DNA from: Paenibacillus antarcticus
GTDB lineage: Bacteria; Bacillota; Bacilli; Paenibacillales; Paenibacillaceae
Direction of reading: 5' to 3'
Length of the DNA: 64,000 bases
Assembly (NCBI RefSeq): GCF_001637225.1
Contig: NZ_LVJI01000018.1
Location: 161,021-225,020, forward strand
In this document: in pieces, positions 17,077 to 25,902 of the stretch
How positions within the stretch are numbered: the first letter of the stretch is position 1
Layout of the letters: each line of letters opens with the position of its first letter
The notes under the pieces: model-generated
What the model saw: the letters and a program-made list of their open reading frames with translations, nothing else
What the model was told of the DNA's origin: nothing
Database searches by the model: none
Position numbers and translations under genes: made by a program

Positions 17077-17972
17077 CCTGCATCCCCCCGAATCATGATT
17101 TCTTCCGAAATCAACTGTACCAACGCATTGGCAATGATAATTCCCGCCGTTTTGGGAGCAACGATACCAGGCAGACCAGGGGCAAGCAGCGCCTTAATTC
17201 CCCGCTTCTCCGCATAGCGGAAATCACACCCACCAGGGGCTGAAGCAAGGTCAATAATCACTGCATTTGGAGACATTTGGGACAGGATTTGCGCTGTGAC
17301 TATCATAGTCGGTATCGTATTAAAAAGCAAGTTGATATTGCCCACTTTTTCCCCCAAATCCCTTGTCATGAAAGGCTCCCAGCCCATCTCGTCTGCCCTT
17401 GCAAAGTGCTCTTTCGTCCTAACGCCCATCCTTACTTTTGCCCCTAATCCTTGTAGACTTCTGGCCATTGTAAATCCTGTGCGCCCCATTCCCAGAACCA
17501 TACAAGTCGATCCATGTATTGTGAAATCGGTGTTCTGAATAGCCATCATCAAGGCACCTTCAGCTGTAGGGATAGAATTATAGATAGCCACATCATCTCT
17601 GTTGAGCATTTCAACAAGATTAATCTTATTTCTTGCACACATGTTTCTTAGATGTGGTTTTGCTATTCCCGTATACACTGTACATTCTTTTGATAATGCT
17701 GCAATATGCTCATCTTGAAGCTGTATTGATTCGGAAGAGAATAATGTCATGATCTTCCCTTCCTCGTCACAGCCCATTACAGGCAGTACAAGAACATCCG
17801 CTGTTTCTAACAGCGAGGAAGACAGTTGATCTCTTGTGATGTCTGTCAACTGATCTGTGAGCTCATTAAACCCCACTATGGTGACTACTGCATCCATCTG
17901 AGAACACTTACGAATCACTTCAATCTGTCTTGCATCCCCGCCTAGGAACACAACTCTAACTCCAGTCAGCAT
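17073..17972 (-). CDS. dpaA: Dipicolinate synthase subunit A (SpoVFA)
   Basis: Oxidoreductase-like subunit of dipicolinate synthase. The N-terminal domain (MLTGVRVVFLGGDARQIEVI opening) and the NAD(P)-binding motif VLGMGRTGFTMARSLQGLGAKV (split here only by description, around residues 156-177) are diagnostic. The frame opens at a GTG at 17990, but GGAGA seven bases before the ATG at 17972 and the family length (about 299 aa, B. subtilis 297) favour the latter. It begins the dpaA-dpaB-asd-dapG-dapA cluster. A weak sigma-K-like promoter upstream agrees with mother-cell expression. Confidence 0.94.
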   Translation of the reverse strand: MLTGVRVVFLGGDARQIEVIRKCSQMDAVVTIVGFNELTDQLTDITRDQLSSSLLETADVLVLPVMGCDEEGKIMTLFSSESIQLQDEHIAALSKECTVYTGIAKPHLRNMCARNKINLVEMLNRDDVAIYNSIPTAEGALMMAIQNTDFTIHGSTCMVLGMGRTGFTMARSLQGLGAKVRMGVRTKEHFARADEMGWEPFMTRDLGEKVGNINLLFNTIPTMIVTAQILSQMSPNAVIIDLASAPGGCDFRYAEKRGIKALLAPGLPGIVAPKTAGIIIANALVQLISEEIMIRGDAG

Positions 17973-18010
17973 TAGGATGTCTCCTTTCACAATTCCAAGT
18001 GCTATATGAG

Positions 18011-18039
18011 CATGATATGCCGAAGCCTAAGAAGGGGTG
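18011..18039 (-). promoter_or_regulatory. Possible sigma-K promoter for dpaA-dpaB
   Basis: CACC (18036-18039) is followed after 15 bases by GCATATCATG (18011-18020) on the minus strand, near the sigma-K pattern mACm-N16-gCATAnnnTA with a one-base-short spacer and a mismatch at the last position. Known sigma-K control of spoVF in B. subtilis makes it worth listing. Confidence 0.35.
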
Positions 18040-18053
18040 ATGAATGTGCGGAC

Positions 18054-18097
18054 AAAAAAAGAGCTGACGATTACCTATATAAGGTATTCGTCAGCTC
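18054..18097 (-). terminator. Strong intrinsic terminator after dut
   Basis: GAGCTGACGA-TACCT (18061-18076) pairs with AGGTA-TCGTCAGCTC at 18082-18097 and the minus strand ends in seven T residues. It separates the mlpA-dut unit from dpaA. Confidence 0.9.
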
Positions 18098-18102
18098 AAT
18101 TT

Positions 18103-18176
18103 CACAATATAAAAAAGATATTTAGAAAGAGGCAGATATCCCGCTCTTAAAAAATGGTATAGCCGTTTCTTCTTGC
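18103..18176 (+). repeat. Degenerate, inverted copy (F) of the two-hairpin intergenic repeat
   Basis: Read on the plus strand it has AATATAAAAAAGATATT (short A/T hairpin), then AGAAAGAGGC paired imperfectly with GCCGTTTCT, and ends CCGTTTCTTCTTG, the same ending seen in copy D at 23341. It lies between the dut stop and its terminator in the orientation opposite to the other copies. Similarity is partial, so this copy is less certain. Confidence 0.45.
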
Positions 18177-18185
18177 TTCTCTTCT

Positions 18186-18638
18186 TTATTTACCCGTATG
18201 ACCAAATCCACCTTCACCACGTACTGTCTCTGAAAGCTCCTCTACAAATTCCCATTCCACTTGCGGAACGATTTGGAACACCATTTGAGCAATTCGTTCA
18301 TTTCTAACAATCTTAAAGGGTGCATCACCCAAGTTAATCAAAAGAACTCTGATTTCCCCACGATAATCAGCATCAATCGTTCCAGGTGTATTCAAACACG
18401 TTATGCCATGCTTGAGTGCTAGTCCGCTCCGTGGACGAATTTGTGCTTCAAGCCCTTCTGGCATAGCAATCGCAAATCCAGTAGGTATTAATTTTCGTTC
18501 ACCAGGTTGTAAGACTACATCCTCTTCAACCGCTGCATACAAATCATACCCCGATGCTAAACGAGACATCTTCTCAGGAAGTTTTACATCTTCATTTCCT
18601 GGCAACTTATTTATTTGAACGTAATGTGACAAATTCAT
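18186..18638 (-). CDS. dut: dUTP diphosphatase (dUTPase)
   Basis: Hydrolyses dUTP to dUMP and pyrophosphate, keeping uracil out of DNA and supplying thymidylate synthesis. All five motifs of trimeric dUTPases are present: [35 protein letters not shown] and GGFGHTG. The ATG at 18638 has its AAGGAG site only about two bases away; the TTG two codons later (protein [10 protein letters not shown]) has better spacing and may be the true start. Either way the gene overlaps the 3' end of the M16 peptidase gene by 26-32 bases. In B. subtilis ymxH, not dut, is found here. Confidence 0.93.
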   Translation of the reverse strand: MNLSHYVQINKLPGNEDVKLPEKMSRLASGYDLYAAVEEDVVLQPGERKLIPTGFAIAMPEGLEAQIRPRSGLALKHGITCLNTPGTIDADYRGEIRVLLINLGDAPFKIVRNERIAQMVFQIVPQVEWEFVEELSETVRGEGGFGHTGK

Positions 18639-19875
18639 CTCTCCTTACAGCTGAAATCGTTTTATCTGAAGTACCTACCATAGCAATGGATGTGGGTACA
18701 CTAAACATAAGATCTAATAAGGAATCAACATCATTCATAGATACCTTCTCAATATTAGCGATCATTTCATCTAACGAATAATGTCTGCCAAGCATAAGCT
18801 CATTTTTACCTAGTCGATTCATCCGACTACCTGTACCTTCTAAGCTAAGTATAAGGCTTCCCTTCAGTTGCTCTTTTCCTTTACGCAACTCGTCTTCACT
18901 TAGACCCTTTGTAGCGAGATCAAATAAGACTTCTTTCGTCAGATCCATAACCTGTTTTGTTTGTTTAGGAGCGGTACCAGCATAGATGGTGAACAATCCA
19001 TTGTCCGCATGAGAACTATGATAGGAATAGACCGCGTAAGCCAGTCCATGTTTCTCACGAATCTCTTGAAATAAGCGCGAACTCATTCCTCCACCTATGG
19101 CATTGTTCAGTAATACCATGGCATATTGTCTTTCGTCATCGATAGCACAGCCGGGAAATGACATACAAATATGGTTTTGTTCTGTTTTTTTCTTGTGAAA
19201 CAAAACATTACTTTGAAACTCAGGAACTACGATCTGACTCTCGCTTCCGTGATTCTGAAAATCACCAAAATGTCGTTCCAATAAATCAACGAGATGTTCA
19301 TCAATATTACCTGCTACGCTTATCACAGTGTTTTCGATTGTATAATGTTCGCCCATGTACGCTCTTAGATGTTTTGAATTCATATTTTCTAGGAGCTCTC
19401 TCGTACCTAAGATAGGGTAAGCCAAAGGATGTTCCCCATACACCGCTTGTGCCATTAAATCATGAACAATATCATCCGGGGTATCTTCGTACATTGAAAT
19501 TTCTTCAAGAATAACATTTTTTTCTTTTGAGAGTTCCGTATCATCGATATTAGATCTAAAGAACATATCCGCAAGTACATCTACCGCTATAGGTAAATGT
19601 TCATCAAGTACTTTCGCGTAATAACACGTATATTCCTTGGAAGTAAATGCATTCACATTACCTCCAATAGCATCAAACTGTTCCGCGATCTCTTTTGCAT
19701 TAAATCGTTCTGTTCCTTTAAAAAGCATATGTTCAATGAAATGAGAAACACCATTGTTCTCAAGATTCTCATATCTCGAACCTGTTTTCACCCATATCCC
19801 GAAGGATACGGAACGGCAATTTGGAATTTTTTCCATAACTACTCTCAGGCCGTTACTTAGCTTTATTTTTTCCAC
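18607..19875 (-). CDS. mlpA: M16 zinc protease MlpA (YmxG), processing-peptidase-like
   Basis: A 422-residue M16B peptidase similar to mitochondrial processing peptidase beta subunit. The zinc motif HFIEH is at residues 45-49 with the distal glutamate expected in [12 protein letters not shown]. It has the classic MLFKGTERF and [16 protein letters not shown] segments, so it should be active. The GTG at 19875 is preceded by GGAGGG. Located between ylxY and dut, with ylxY-mlpA order as in B. subtilis. It overlaps dut, suggesting co-translation. Confidence 0.92.
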   Translation of the reverse strand: MEKIKLSNGLRVVMEKIPNCRSVSFGIWVKTGSRYENLENNGVSHFIEHMLFKGTERFNAKEIAEQFDAIGGNVNAFTSKEYTCYYAKVLDEHLPIAVDVLADMFFRSNIDDTELSKEKNVILEEISMYEDTPDDIVHDLMAQAVYGEHPLAYPILGTRELLENMNSKHLRAYMGEHYTIENTVISVAGNIDEHLVDLLERHFGDFQNHGSESQIVVPEFQSNVLFHKKKTEQNHICMSFPGCAIDDERQYAMVLLNNAIGGGMSSRLFQEIREKHGLAYAVYSYHSSHADNGLFTIYAGTAPKQTKQVMDLTKEVLFDLATKGLSEDELRKGKEQLKGSLILSLEGTGSRMNRLGKNELMLGRHYSLDEMIANIEKVSMNDVDSLLDLMFSVPTSIAMVGTSDKTISAVRRDEFVTLRSNK

Positions 19876-19961
19876 TTGAAGGCCCTCCTATTATAAAACC
19901 TACATAATTCAATATAAATGCATTCCCTATCCTACCAAATAATTAAGCTTCACTCAACTAT

Positions 19962-20939
19962 TCAAGGTAGTATTCGTTCTGAAGAAAGTGTTTGACTTAC
20001 CGTCCCCAGACTCAAACCTTTCGCTTTAATCGCTTGAATCATCCCCTGTAAGGCCTGAGAGGACGATGAGGTTGGGTGCATCAATATGAGATAACCTGTT
20101 TCTACTTTCTTAGATATTTTGTTCACGATCGACGCAGGAGAAGGATGCTGCCAATCCACCGTATCCAATGTCCATAAAACCGTATGCATACCAAGCCCTT
20201 TAGCAATTCGAACTGTATCACTGTCGAAATCACCTGAAGGAGGAGCGAACCATTTTTTCTCTTCACCCAATTCATCCTTCAGTAGCTTCTGAGTCTTACT
20301 AATTTCTTCAATTGCGCTTTCTTCACTTAACTGACTCATATTTGCATGTGAATAGGCATGATTAGATAGTTCATGTCCTCTTTTTTGAATTTCCTTGGCT
20401 ACTTCTAAATTACTCTTCAACCATTTTCCATCAAAAAAGAAAGTTGCTTTAACCTTTTCTTGATCTAATGTGTTTAGCATAGGCACGATAAATTCATTCC
20501 CCCAGGCCACATTGATCATTAATGACACCATGGCTTTAGCAGGGTTTCCTCGATATATTGGTTGAACGTCAAGATCACTGAGCCCTACCTTCGGAATCAG
20601 TTGACGATACTTGTATGTAATCGAAGTTGTATTCCCTGCAGCTTTGGCTTGCTTGTATGTCTCATCTATATCTACTTCTAATCCATTATAACCAGGAATC
20701 GCTTTCCATACCCGGTCAACTTTAGCATCCACAGGCTCAATCCTTGTACTTACTGCCTTCGCCTTTATCTCACGATATAAGGGATCATCTTCGTTCATAA
20801 GATGATTCAATTGAAAGACATCTTGTGAGATACTACCGTTGCGTCCATTCTCTATAAATTGCTTGATACTACTCATCTGGCTGATTCCGATCACAATCGT
20901 AAAACAAGCAAGCAGAATAGCGAACTTTCTCGTATTCAT
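19962..20939 (-). CDS. ylxY: Polysaccharide deacetylase-like protein YlxY
   Basis: A secreted or membrane-anchored NodB-fold protein (YlxY in B. subtilis). An N-terminal signal/anchor (ILLACFTIVIGISQM) is followed by about 110 residues of stalk and the NodB domain (about residues 140-320). The metal-binding HAYSH motif (H-x3-H) and the PPSGDFDSDT motif are present, but the usual TFDDG motif carrying the catalytic aspartate is replaced by NVAWGNE. The activity may therefore be altered or lost. The frame opens at 20990, but a sigma-E-like promoter overlaps that stretch, and the ATG at 20939 follows an AAGGGAG site, giving about 325 residues. Located between pnp and mlpA. Confidence 0.87.
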   Translation of the reverse strand: MNTRKFAILLACFTIVIGISQMSSIKQFIENGRNGSISQDVFQLNHLMNEDDPLYREIKAKAVSTRIEPVDAKVDRVWKAIPGYNGLEVDIDETYKQAKAAGNTTSITYKYRQLIPKVGLSDLDVQPIYRGNPAKAMVSLMINVAWGNEFIVPMLNTLDQEKVKATFFFDGKWLKSNLEVAKEIQKRGHELSNHAYSHANMSQLSEESAIEEISKTQKLLKDELGEEKKWFAPPSGDFDSDTVRIAKGLGMHTVLWTLDTVDWQHPSPASIVNKISKKVETGYLILMHPTSSSSQALQGMIQAIKAKGLSLGTVSQTLSSERILP

Positions 20940-20972
20940 AAAACAATTCATCTCCCTTGGTAGCTTTGTCCC

Positions 20973-21001
20973 ATCATATGAACAGAACAAATGGAATATG
21001 A
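20973..21001 (-). promoter_or_regulatory. Sigma-E-like mother-cell promoter for ylxY
   Basis: TCATATT (20995-21001), a full match to the sigma-E -35 KMATATT, is followed after 14 bases by CATATGAT (20973-20980), six of eight matches to CATACAAT. The start point would be near 20966, downstream of the longest possible ylxY start codon and upstream of its ribosome binding site. Confidence 0.5.
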
Positions 21002-21016
21002 ATAGGGATATATATT

Positions 21017-21126
21017 CAAGTAGAAACGGCTGTGCCGTCCTTTATCAAGGACGGCACTCGTTTTACGCGAAAATCTAAGAAATAGAGTATTAAGTGAAAC
21101 ATATACTTTATTATATTTTAAAAAAA
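21017..21126 (-). repeat. Two-hairpin intergenic repeat, copy A
   Basis: On the minus strand the element begins at the U-run of the pnp terminator with TTTTAAAATATAA, continues through an imperfect A/T-rich hairpin (CTATTTCTTAGATTT on the far arm), then an 11-bp hairpin GTGCCGTCCTT/AAGGACGGCAC, and ends CCGTTTCTACTTG. It shares this layout with copies B, C and D. Confidence 0.75.
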
Positions 21127-21158
21127 GAGCCAGAATATGAAGCTTTCTGTCTCTTTTC
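21120..21158 (-). terminator. Intrinsic terminator after pnp
   Basis: AAAAGAG-CAGAA pairs with TTCTG-CTCTTTT, and the minus strand ends in seven T residues that merge into repeat copy A. Confidence 0.75.
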
Positions 21159-21194
21159 TCTAATGAGTACATATAAACCTAATTGTATTAACGA

Positions 21195-23279
21195 CTAAAC
21201 GGTCAGTGTCGCTTTACGAGACAAATTGATTCGTCCTTGTTGATCAATCTCGGTTACTTTAACCGTGATCGAGTCACCAATAGCAATGACATCCTCACAC
21301 TTAGCAACGCGTTCAGTAGACAATTGTGAAATATGAACTAAACCTTCCTTGTTCGGAAGAATCTCAACAAATGCACCAAATTTCTCAATACGTTTAACAG
21401 TACCTACATAGATTTCGCCCACTTCAACTTGGCGGACAATACCTTCAATAATAGCACGTGCTTTTTGATTCATTTCTTCGTTAGTCGAAGCGATGAATAC
21501 TCGTCCATCTTGTTCAATATCAATTTTAACGCCTGTCTCTTCAATGATCTTGTTGATAATTTTACCACCAGCACCAATAACATCACGAATGCGCTCAGGG
21601 TTAATATTCAGGGTCATAATTTTCGGAGCGTAAGGAGATAACGTTGTTCTTGGTTGAGCGATAGCTTCATTCATTTTGCTTAAGATGAACATACGTCCTT
21701 CTCTTGCTTGATCCAAAGCATCCTGCAAGATTTGACGACTGATTCCATCAATCTTGATATCCATTTGGATAGCAGTAACACCTACAGCCGTACCAGCAAC
21801 TTTAAAGTCCATATCTCCAAGATGATCTTCCAAACCTTGAATATCAGTCAAAATGGATACATGCTCACCATCTTTAATAAGTCCCATAGCCACACCAGCT
21901 ACAGGCGCCTTGATAGGAACCCCTGCATCCATCATAGCTAGAATCCCTGCACAAATACTAGCTTGTGAGGACGATCCATTGGATTCAAGTACTTCGGATA
22001 CCAGACGAATTGCATACGGAAAGTCAACCTCTGAAGGAAGAATTCTAGCCATTGCTCTTTCACCGAGTGCTCCATGTCCAATTTCTCGGCGACCTGGTGG
22101 ACGTAATGGACGTGCTTCACCAACGCTGAACGGAGGGAAGTTATAATGATGCATGAAACGTTTCGATTCTTGTGAATCGACTCCGTCAAGAATTTGAATG
22201 TCTCCAAGTGCTCCTAGAGTACATACACTTAGCGCTTGTGTTTGTCCGCGTGTGAACAATCCTGTTCCATGCGTGCGTGGTAAAATACTTGTATCACATT
22301 CAATCGGACGAATTTCATCCAATTTCCGTCCATCAGGACGTACTTTGTCATGTGTAATCAAACGTCTTACTTCTTCCTTAACGATATCATGCAAGACTTC
22401 CTTAACATCTTTCATGAGTTCCGGTGTCTCTATGTACTTTTGTTCAAACAAAGTAACCGTTGCCTCATTAATGCTGTCAATCGCGTCCTGACGTGCATGT
22501 TTTTCCGAAATTTTAACAGCCTCTTTCAGCTGAACTTCTGCATATTCACGAACAGCAACATTAACGGTAGCGTCTACCGTACGAAGTTTGACTGCCATCT
22601 TAGGTTTGCCAGCTAGAGCAACCAGTTCTTCGATCGTCGCCACAATTTTCTTGATCTCATCATGACCAAACATGATAGCTTCAAGCATAACTTCTTCTGG
22701 CACTTCATCGCCTTCTGCTTCTACCATCATGATCGCATCTTTCGTTCCAGCAACAACTAGGTATAGGTCACTTGTTTCTTGATCTGCCATGTTCGGATTA
22801 ATGATGAACTGCCCGTCCTTACGACCAACAGCAACACCACCAATAGGACCACTAAATGGAACATCAGATATGCTAAGTGCTGCAGAAGTTCCGATCATCG
22901 CAGCGATATCAGGTGCGCAATCTTGATCCACACTCATGACAATGTTAGCTACTTGAACATCATTACGGAATCCTTCTGGAAATAATGGACGAATAGGACG
23001 GTCCGTTAGACGGCTAGAAAGAATAGCCTTCTCGCTTGGTCGACCTTCACGTTTAATAAATCCACCTGGGATTTTACCAACTGAATACATTCTTTCCTCA
23101 TAGTTAACCGTAAGTGGGAAAAAATCTAAATCCTTCGGTTCATTAGAAGCTGTTACTGTACACAAAACGACTGTTTCTCCATAACGAACCGTTACTGCTG
23201 CATTCGCTTGTTTAGCCAACCGTCCTGTTTCCAAAATTAAAGTTCTTCCGCCTAATTGCATTTCAACACGATTTTCCAT
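21195..23279 (-). CDS. pnp: Polyribonucleotide nucleotidyltransferase (PNPase)
   Basis: Phosphorolytic 3'-5' exoribonuclease of RNA turnover. At 694 residues it is full length: two RNase PH domains (about 1-220 and 310-545) around a helical linker, a KH domain with [11 protein letters not shown] (about 555-615) and a C-terminal S1 domain (about 622-690). Typical signatures include [15 protein letters not shown] and the conserved GHGALGERA. The ATG at 23279 has AAAGGAGGG. It lies just downstream of rpsO as in many bacteria, separated here by a terminator and repeat copy D. Confidence 0.97.
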   Translation of the reverse strand: MENRVEMQLGGRTLILETGRLAKQANAAVTVRYGETVVLCTVTASNEPKDLDFFPLTVNYEERMYSVGKIPGGFIKREGRPSEKAILSSRLTDRPIRPLFPEGFRNDVQVANIVMSVDQDCAPDIAAMIGTSAALSISDVPFSGPIGGVAVGRKDGQFIINPNMADQETSDLYLVVAGTKDAIMMVEAEGDEVPEEVMLEAIMFGHDEIKKIVATIEELVALAGKPKMAVKLRTVDATVNVAVREYAEVQLKEAVKISEKHARQDAIDSINEATVTLFEQKYIETPELMKDVKEVLHDIVKEEVRRLITHDKVRPDGRKLDEIRPIECDTSILPRTHGTGLFTRGQTQALSVCTLGALGDIQILDGVDSQESKRFMHHYNFPPFSVGEARPLRPPGRREIGHGALGERAMARILPSEVDFPYAIRLVSEVLESNGSSSQASICAGILAMMDAGVPIKAPVAGVAMGLIKDGEHVSILTDIQGLEDHLGDMDFKVAGTAVGVTAIQMDIKIDGISRQILQDALDQAREGRMFILSKMNEAIAQPRTTLSPYAPKIMTLNINPERIRDVIGAGGKIINKIIEETGVKIDIEQDGRVFIASTNEEMNQKARAIIEGIVRQVEVGEIYVGTVKRIEKFGAFVEILPNKEGLVHISQLSTERVAKCEDVIAIGDSITVKVTEIDQQGRINLSRKATLTV

Positions 23280-23340
23280 GAAATCCCTCCTTTTATTCTA
23301 TCAGTATTTCCATATTATCGATATTTCATATAACAATACA

Positions 23341-23494
23341 CAAGAAGAAACGGCCACACCTTTCTTCAGCAAAAAATATGCTTCCGAGTGCTAGCGATAC
23401 AACGTATCACTTTCAGGTATCCGTTTCTGTGATTAATACAAGAAAATTATACTGCATAAGCTTTTATTTCCTTATATTTTAAAAGCAACCCGGC
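23341..23494 (-). repeat. Two-hairpin intergenic repeat, copy D (enlarged second module)
   Basis: On the minus strand it starts at the U-run of the rpsO terminator with TTTTAAAATATAAGG. An A/T-rich stem of 12 pairs including two G-U pairs (AATATAAGGAAA with TTTTCTTGTATT) follows. The second module is closed by AGAAACGG (plus 23346-23353) and CCGTTTCT (23421-23428) and contains an inner GATAC-aac-GTATC hairpin. It ends CCGTTTCTTCTTG. The insert makes this copy about 50 bases longer than A, B or C. Confidence 0.7.
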
Positions 23495-23542
23495 TGCCCC
23501 GTAGTCACTCCTAAAAGGACATACGGTGAACAACCAGGCTGC
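23481..23542 (-). terminator. Intrinsic terminator after rpsO
   Basis: GCAACCCGGCTG (23485-23496) pairs with CAACCAGGCTGC (23531-23542) using Watson-Crick and G-U pairs; CCGTA/TACGG pairs inside it. The minus strand continues TTTT into repeat copy D. Confidence 0.65.
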
Positions 23543-23564
23543 ATTTAGTAAGATTATTGGAATA

Positions 23565-23834
23565 TTAACGGCGTAATCCTAGTTTCTCGATCAACGCGCT
23601 ATAACGTCTAACATCCTTATTCTTAAGGTATTTCAACAATCTACGACGTTGACCAACCATTTTCAACAAACCACGACGAGAATGATGATCCTTCTTGTGT
23701 GCCTGGAAATGACTGATTAGGTTCGTAATGTTAACCGTAAGAATAGCGATTTGCACTTCTGGTGATCCAGTATCAGTATCATGAATTTTGTGCTCTTCAA
23801 TCAATTGATTTTTACGTTCTTGAGTTAATGCCAT
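23565..23834 (-). CDS. rpsO: 30S ribosomal protein S15
   Basis: Primary 16S rRNA-binding protein of the small subunit platform. 89 residues, standard length, with the signature [20 protein letters not shown] and the C-terminal [21 protein letters not shown] region. The ATG at 23834 has GGAGGTG upstream. It has its own extended -10 promoter and a folded leader that resembles an autoregulatory S15-binding site, and a terminator before pnp. Confidence 0.98.
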   Translation of the reverse strand: MALTQERKNQLIEEHKIHDTDTGSPEVQIAILTVNITNLISHFQAHKKDHHSRRGLLKMVGQRRRLLKYLKNKDVRRYSALIEKLGLRR

Positions 23835-23839
23835 TGCTA

Positions 23840-23932
23840 TTCACCTCCTTCAATTATATTCTCCATTAGCCTCGTCACCGTTGGTGAGATCGCGCGACCA
23901 AGCTAAGGACTATATCATTGTCTCCAATGACG
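23840..23932 (-). ncRNA. Structured rpsO leader, candidate S15-binding autoregulatory RNA
   Basis: The 5' untranslated region of about 95 bases can fold into a hairpin TCATTG-tctc-CAATGA (23915-23930) followed by a stem pairing CCATTAGC (23863-23870) with GCTAAGG (23902-23908), which encloses CACC-aac-GGTG. Ribosomal S15 regulates its own synthesis through leaders of varied structure in bacteria. The pairing is visible; regulation is inferred. Confidence 0.5.
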
Positions 23933-23938
23933 TTATTC

Positions 23939-23968
23939 AGTATAGCACACCTGTTTGTAAAAAGTAAA
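23939..23968 (-). promoter_or_regulatory. Promoter for rpsO (extended -10)
   Basis: TATACT at 23939-23944 is preceded by TGC (extended -10) and, 18 bases upstream, by TTTACT (23963-23968). It lies between the ribF stop and the folded rpsO leader. Confidence 0.6.
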
Positions 23969-23990
23969 TGTTCTACCGTTCACTTAGGTA

Positions 23991-24938
23991 TTATTCCGAA
24001 GCCATTAATAGCTCTTCAGCTATTTTCGCATCCATTTGGATCTGAGTTATCAAATCCTGAATAGACGGAAATCTTCGTTCTTCACGCAAATAATGTACGA
24101 GCTCCACTGTCAAATGCTCACCATACAAACTTTCGTTAAAGTGAAACAGATGAGCTTCATAACTAGGTGCAATTACACCCTCATGAAAAGTTGGTTTTAC
24201 TCCTATATTCATTACTCCTGGAAGCCAACCACCATTGTACAATACACGAATGGCATATACGCCTTTGGCTGGAACCACATAACGATCATCCAATTTCAAG
24301 TTAGCGGTTGGAAATCCGATCGTACGACCTCGTTTCTCACCCTCAATCACAGTACCACGCAATTGGTAACAGCGTCCTAACCATTCATTAGCTTGTTGTA
24401 AATCTCCAGTCTGAAGTGCTTTACGTATGTTTGAGCTACTCACCTTTTCACCTTCTAGTGGAAAAGGCGAAATAATCTCAACATCCATTACGCCCAAACC
24501 CATTTCACGAAGCGTTTCAACATCCCCTGCCCCGTGATAACCGTACCGGAAGTCAAAACCAACAACAACCGTATCGATATTCAGCGGCAGAAGTACACCT
24601 GTGAAGAAGTCTTGTGGACTTACACGAGAAAAATCTTCATCAAACTGAGCAACATACATTGTATCAACGCCCATGCTTGCAAGTAGCTCCTGCTTATTCG
24701 CAAGCGGCGTTAAATATCCTTCATAGTCACCTTTCCCCATAACCTCTTTAGGATGTGGGTTGAAGGTCACTACAGCTGATGGGATTCCTTTGATTTTCGC
24801 CAAAGAGACGGCGGAGGCAATCACACTGGTGTGGCCTTGATGGATTCCATCGAACTGCCCTATAGCAATGACTTGAGAGGTTGCCCGCTCATGAAGCATT
24901 TCGGGTGAAAGGGGGTAAGATAATATGACAGTCTTCAC
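23991..24938 (-). CDS. ribF: Bifunctional riboflavin kinase/FAD synthetase
   Basis: Makes FMN from riboflavin and then FAD. The N-terminal adenylyltransferase domain shows IGQFDGIHQGH (about residues 26-36) and VVVGFDFRYGYHGAGD; the C-terminal riboflavin kinase domain (about 185-310) shows GRTIGFPTANL and GVYAIRV. 315 residues, normal length. The start is a GTG at 24938 with GGTGAGAA upstream. It is the last gene of the nusA-infB operon (called ribC in B. subtilis). Confidence 0.95.
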   Translation of the reverse strand: MKTVILSYPLSPEMLHERATSQVIAIGQFDGIHQGHTSVIASAVSLAKIKGIPSAVVTFNPHPKEVMGKGDYEGYLTPLANKQELLASMGVDTMYVAQFDEDFSRVSPQDFFTGVLLPLNIDTVVVGFDFRYGYHGAGDVETLREMGLGVMDVEIISPFPLEGEKVSSSNIRKALQTGDLQQANEWLGRCYQLRGTVIEGEKRGRTIGFPTANLKLDDRYVVPAKGVYAIRVLYNGGWLPGVMNIGVKPTFHEGVIAPSYEAHLFHFNESLYGEHLTVELVHYLREERRFPSIQDLITQIQMDAKIAEELLMASE

Positions 24939-24984
24939 AACTTTCTCACCTGCAATTCCGTTAGATGACCTGCAAATCCGATTA

Positions 24985-25902
24985 TTATTCCTGTAAAAAA
25001 ACTTTCACTGGAGCAATCGCCCCTGTATCTTCTTGTCTTTGAAATATGCCTAGGAATCTTCCTTTAATATCATATAAACGGATAGGTCCATCTCCGTTCA
25101 CTTCTGGGTCCACTGATTTATATGAAAGTCTTTGGCCTTGGATCGCTGCTGACGTTTTCTCCTCAGAGACCGTATGTACAGGTAAATGAGGAATCGCTTG
25201 ATCCACAGGAATTAAGTGTGTACCAAGAGTACCTTCATCCATGTACCGTTGAATATCATCAAAAGTTAAACAATGTTCTGCATCGATCCCTGCTGACTTG
25301 GAACGTGTAAGCTTAACCATGACCGATGGCAGACCAAGTGCCCGTCCGATATCTACACAAAGTGTTCGTATATATGTTCCTTTAGAGCATAGTACACGGA
25401 AAGAGAGTTCAGGATAAGGACCGTCCCATGAAGTATCGGTCATTTCGATCTCATATATGGTGACCTCACGACTCTTACGTTCAACTGTTTTACCTTCTCG
25501 TGCCAACTCATACAACCTTTTGCCATCTACTTTTACAGCAGAGTACATTGGAGGAACTTGAGATATAACACCTTCAAATGAATTCAGCACCTGTATTACA
25601 TCTTCCTTAGTAACGGAGACAGATTCCACTTGTTCTATAACTTGACCCGTTAAATCCTCTGTATCTGTAGCTATGCCAAGACGAAGCGTAGCGTAGTACT
25701 CTTTGGGAAGCTCTTGCATATATTCAACCACTCGGGTAGCACGGCCCAGACATAACGGCAATACACCAGTGACTTCAGGATCTAATGTTCCTGTGTGCCC
25801 GATACGCTTCATTTTCAGAATACGTCGAACTTTTGCTACCACATCATGTGATGTAAAACCTGCTGGTTTATAAACAGCAAGTATACCCTCTAGATCGCTC
25901 AT
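24985..25902 (-). CDS. truB: tRNA pseudouridine-55 synthase TruB
   Basis: Converts U55 of the tRNA T-arm to pseudouridine. The catalytic aspartate is Asp41 in GHTGTLDPEVTGVLPL; the KVRRILKMKRIGH and CSKGTYIRTLCVDIG motifs are also typical, followed by a PUA-like C-terminal region. 305 residues. Its ATG overlaps the nrnA stop by four bases (ATGA), so translation is coupled. Confidence 0.96.
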   Translation of the reverse strand: MSDLEGILAVYKPAGFTSHDVVAKVRRILKMKRIGHTGTLDPEVTGVLPLCLGRATRVVEYMQELPKEYYATLRLGIATDTEDLTGQVIEQVESVSVTKEDVIQVLNSFEGVISQVPPMYSAVKVDGKRLYELAREGKTVERKSREVTIYEIEMTDTSWDGPYPELSFRVLCSKGTYIRTLCVDIGRALGLPSVMVKLTRSKSAGIDAEHCLTFDDIQRYMDEGTLGTHLIPVDQAIPHLPVHTVSEEKTSAAIQGQRLSYKSVDPEVNGDGPIRLYDIKGRFLGIFQRQEDTGAIAPVKVFLQE

